Shown piece by piece: positions 42,824-51,813 of a stretch of 51,813 bases of DNA. Made by a program: the position numbers and the translations under genes. The notes below the pieces were generated by a model. The model was not told the DNA's origin, ran no database searches, and was given only the letters and a program-made list of their open reading frames with translations. Source of the DNA: Paulinella micropora (lineage: Eukaryota > Cercozoa > Imbricatea > Euglyphida); NCBI GenBank assembly GCA_009731375.1, contig BJOX01000197.1:765326-817138 (forward strand), written 5' to 3'. Every line of letters begins with the position of its first letter. The first letter of the stretch is position 1.

Positions 42824-42895
42824 GCTTGCTTACCTTACTTACTTACTTGCAGTCGTATTCACGTGGACTTTTTCCAAAGCGTTGCAAAGCTATGG
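41786..42895. repeat. (TTAC)n microsatellite with five embedded 38-bp cassettes
   Basis: 1.1 kb of TTAC/TTGC/TACC tetranucleotide. A non-repetitive unit, CAGTCGTATTCACGTGGACT followed by TTTCCCAAAGCGTTGCTA, occurs at 41953-41990, 42137-42170 (internally shortened), 42338-42373, 42681-42717 and 42850-42885. Open frames here (Leu/Thr/Tyr repeats) are not genes. Confidence 0.9.
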
Positions 42896-43042
42896 GGCTC
42901 GTATAGACGGGGCGATAGGTATGTATGTATGTATGTATGTATGTAATGTAATGTAATGTAATGTAATATATGTATGTATGTATGTATGTTATGTTATGTT
43001 ATGTTATGTTATGTTATATTATTTTATGTTATGTTTTGTTTT

Positions 43043-43088
<46 letters not shown>

Positions 43089-43119
43089 GTATATACATAT
43101 ATATATGTATATATATATG

Positions 43120-43151
<32 letters not shown>

Positions 43152-43388
43152 CATATATGCTCCAGCCACACTTCATACATAACATACACATACATACATA
43201 CATACATACATACATACGTACGTACATACAAGGATATGAAATCGAAGTTCAACTCCAGCCACACTTCATACATAACATACATACATACATACATACATAC
43301 ATACATACATACATACATACGTACATACAAGGATATGAAATCGAAGTTCAACTCCAGCCACACTTCATACATAACATACATAACATAC

Positions 43389-43456
<68 letters not shown>

Positions 43457-43488
43457 CTTATATATATATATATTTATTTATTTATTTA

Positions 43489-43520
<32 letters not shown>

Positions 43521-43735
43521 CATGCATACATACATACATACATACATACATACATACATAATATACATATATACATATACATACATAAATCGAAATTCTG
43601 CTTCAGCCAAACTAAATACATAACTTACATAACATGCAAAACATACATAAAAATATAGAAACATATAGAAACATACACACATAATGTATAGGGATATGAA
43701 GTCCAAGTACAACGAAAGCGGACAGGCCAGCAGTG
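42896..43735. repeat. mixed TATG / TGTTA / TA / TACA microsatellites with cassettes
   Basis: Consecutive short arrays: TATG, then TGTTA pentamers, (TA)n, TACA, (TA)n, TTTA. Copies of GGATATGAAATCGAAGTTCA followed by ACTCCAGCCACACTTCATAC lie at 43231-43276 and 43330-43375, with a partial copy at 43158 and a diverged one near 43587-43625. No gene. Confidence 0.85.
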
Positions 43736-43739
43736 GAGG

Positions 43740-43771
43740 TCTATCTATCTATGTATCTGTCTATCTGTCTG

Positions 43772-43829
<58 letters not shown>

Positions 43830-43870
43830 GATCGATTGATCGATCGATCTAATCTATCTAATCTATCTAT

Positions 43871-43909
<39 letters not shown>

Positions 43910-43950
43910 CCCACCTATATATCTACCTATCTATCTATCTATCTATCTAA

Positions 43951-44001
<51 letters not shown>

Positions 44002-44020
44002 CCTATCCATCTATCCATCC

Positions 44021-44061
<41 letters not shown>

Positions 44062-44062
44062 C

Positions 44063-44118
<56 letters not shown>

Positions 44119-44183
44119 TCTATCGAAACAAAAATTTGCACAAGTGTAGAACGAATCCTATCTATCTATCTATCCATCTATCC

Positions 44184-44235
<52 letters not shown>

Positions 44236-44236
44236 G
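43740..44236. repeat. (ATCT)n microsatellite
   Basis: About 500 bp of ATCT tetranucleotide. One 44-bp unique interruption lies at about 44119-44160 (ATCGAAACAAAAATTTGCAC and onward). Frames through it are Ile/Tyr/Leu/Ser repeats. Confidence 0.95.
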
Positions 44237-44635
44237 TCCTCATCAATGATGACCCTCCTTAGTAATCCGACGGCTCTGCTAACCTACAAACGCACGTCTC
44301 TTTTCTTTACCTCCTCCCTACCNNNNNNNNNNCCCCCCCCCCCCCCCCCCCCCCCACCCCACCCCTCCACCCCCCTCCCCTCTCCCTCCTTTTTTCAAAT
44401 TCTTTCCTTTCTTTTTTCCCCTTCTCTTCTTCCTGTGAGCTCCGCCTGGGGTGTGAGCTCCGGGAAAGCAGAGGGGGGAGAGAGGAAGGAAGGAAGGAAG
44501 GAAGGAAGGAAGGAAAGAAGAGGGGGAAGGGGAGGAAGGGAAAGGAAAAGGAAGGAGGTAAAAACCAGTGAACGGTGCGGTGTAGATTGGTAAGACGCCT
44601 TATGAGGAGGAACTTTGGCTTGCACTGGGATGAGT
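44237..44635. repeat. low-complexity segment: gap, poly-C and (GGAA)n
   Basis: A 10-N gap at 44323-44332 is followed by a C-run with few A and T (44333-44375), a T/C-rich stretch, and (GGAA)n at 44482-44515. Short GAGCTCCG repeats occur at 44438-44463. No gene supported. Confidence 0.8.
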
Positions 44636-45235
44636 ACCTACATACCTCCCTACCTATACCTACCTACCTACCTTCCTACTTATTGAACTCTAGCAATCTC
44701 ATCTACCTACCTCTATCTATATCCATATCTATATCTATATCTGTCAATATCTATCTATATTTATGTCTAAATCCGGACATCAGGATCCTTCGTGACATCA
44801 GAACCTCGCTATCTATATCTATATCTGTCTATCTATATTTATCTATATCTAAATATATATCCGGACATCAGGATCCTTCATGACATCAGGACCCTATCTA
44901 TATCCATATCTATATCCATATCTATCTACATCCATATCTATATCTATATCTGTCTATATCTATCTATATTTGTATCTATATCCCGACATCAGGATCCTTC
45001 GTGACATCAGGACCTCGCAAGCTTCAGCTCAAAACAGATAACAACCAGGTTCATTCATACACACACACACACATACATACATACATACATACATACAGCT
45101 GAAAACAGATAGCTACCAGTTTCATACATACACACACATATATATACATACATACATACATACAATAATACATATATACATACATACATACATACATACA
45201 TACATACAACACCGAAGTGCAGCTGAAGCAGGACT
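44636..45235. repeat. CTATAT / TACA simple repeats with three 36-bp cassettes
   Basis: ATCTATATCT-type repeats contain the unit CCGGACATCAGGATCCTTCG followed by TGACATCAGGACCTCGC at 44773-44809, 44861-44895 and 44982-45018. From 45056 to 45207 there are CA and TACA arrays with the related phrases CAGCTCAAAACAGATAAC and CAGCTGAAAACAGATAGC. No gene. Confidence 0.85.
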
Positions 45236-45241
45236 GCTAGC

Positions 45242-51482
<6,241 letters not shown>

Positions 51483-51483
51483 C

Positions 51484-51813
51484 GGGGTGTACACTCAAAC
51501 CCTGATTTGGGAACGTACATACGGCCCACGATGTGAGGGTTACCTCCAGTACACAAACCCAAGAGCAACTGCCAGATTCCTCGCGACTGGTCAGGAGGCA
51601 GTCGATGTAACAAAAATGAAGACCAATCTGGGTTCGAAAAACTCGAGTGGTATATTTCATTTTTTTACAATGGAAATAAAGGCCTTGGAGGAGGGGAAGG
51701 CAGAGATGGAAAAAAGCATTAAGGCAGCAGGAGAAACTCATCCTGTGATTGATGAGTTAGAGAAGACCGACAGAGTTCTGACCAAGATCAGACTGTTGAT
51801 GGGTGCGTTACTG
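51484..51813 (+). other. non-repetitive flank with open frame reaching the window edge
   Basis: The frame is open over all 330 bp. From the ATG at 51670 it encodes 48 residues with a helical, charged character (MEIKALEEGKAEMEKSIKAA and onward) and continues past the window. It could be an exon or part of another repeat. No domain recognised. Confidence 0.3.

Noticed and set aside
44246-44593. 115-codon frame across the poly-C gap
   Set aside because: Low-complexity Pro/Ser and Arg/Lys composition, interrupted by Ns. No gene evidence.

Overview
The window is eukaryotic chromosomal DNA dominated by selfish elements and simple repeats. Evidence for a eukaryote: a degenerate LINE reverse transcriptase, Ty1/copia retrotransposons with LTRs, kilobases of GA, TACA, TTAC, ATCT and CTT microsatellite, and a decayed Polinton-like (Maverick/PLV class) virus. 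The microsatellite load and the LINE would suit an invertebrate animal, but a protist or alga cannot be excluded. Nine 10-N scaffold gaps show that repeat-driven misassembly is possible in places. No convincing single-copy host gene is visible, apart from one short open frame at the right edge.

Layout: 1-2610 GA and TACA microsatellite with embedded cassettes; 2676-2972 GAA repeat; about 3200-4860 LINE remnant (minus); 5254-6883 3' part of an old copia copy (minus); 6884-18036 left part of the Polinton-like provirus (integrase N-terminus, small charged protein, S74-type fibre, coiled coil, adenain-like protease, penton-type minor capsid, major capsid, another virion-type protein, ExoX-C-like small genes); 18037-20108 a foldback element with 0.7-kb inverted arms; 20207-31835 two head-to-tail copia copies sharing an LTR; 32166-35784 a gap-ridden third copia copy; 35785-41785 right part of the provirus (rest of integrase, GIY-YIG nuclease, protein-primed DNA polymerase B, a small lysine-rich gene); 41786-45235 tetranucleotide and other repeats; 45242-51482 a 6.2-kb trinucleotide pyrimidine tract; 51484-51813 non-repetitive flank.

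The most striking observation is architectural. The provirus integrase is cut in two at a CAG codon (6884 and 35785). A copia reverse transcriptase gene is cut at the reciprocal positions (6883 and 35784). Reversing the segment 6884-35784 would make both genes contiguous and in frame, with a 3-bp duplication at each break. The window therefore looks like a 28.9-kb inversion with one breakpoint in a virus gene and one in a retrotransposon gene, or an assembly error imitating one. With the inversion undone, the provirus would be one element of about 17 kb, the usual size for this class.

The provirus genes would form a complete virion set (capsid, penton, protease, fibre) plus a replication and integration set (polymerase, integrase). 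Nearly all carry frameshifts or stops, and no packaging ATPase is seen, so it is an inactive fossil. Its intergenic regions carry nested palindromic modules (AACATCG / CGATGTT plus TTTTAGAAT / ATTCTAAAA), two of them directly in front of the fibre and integrase start codons. The copia family looks young: two LTRs show no differences by eye. It has a half-tRNA-Met type primer site that overlaps the gag start codon, and a conserved -1 frame change between protease and integrase.
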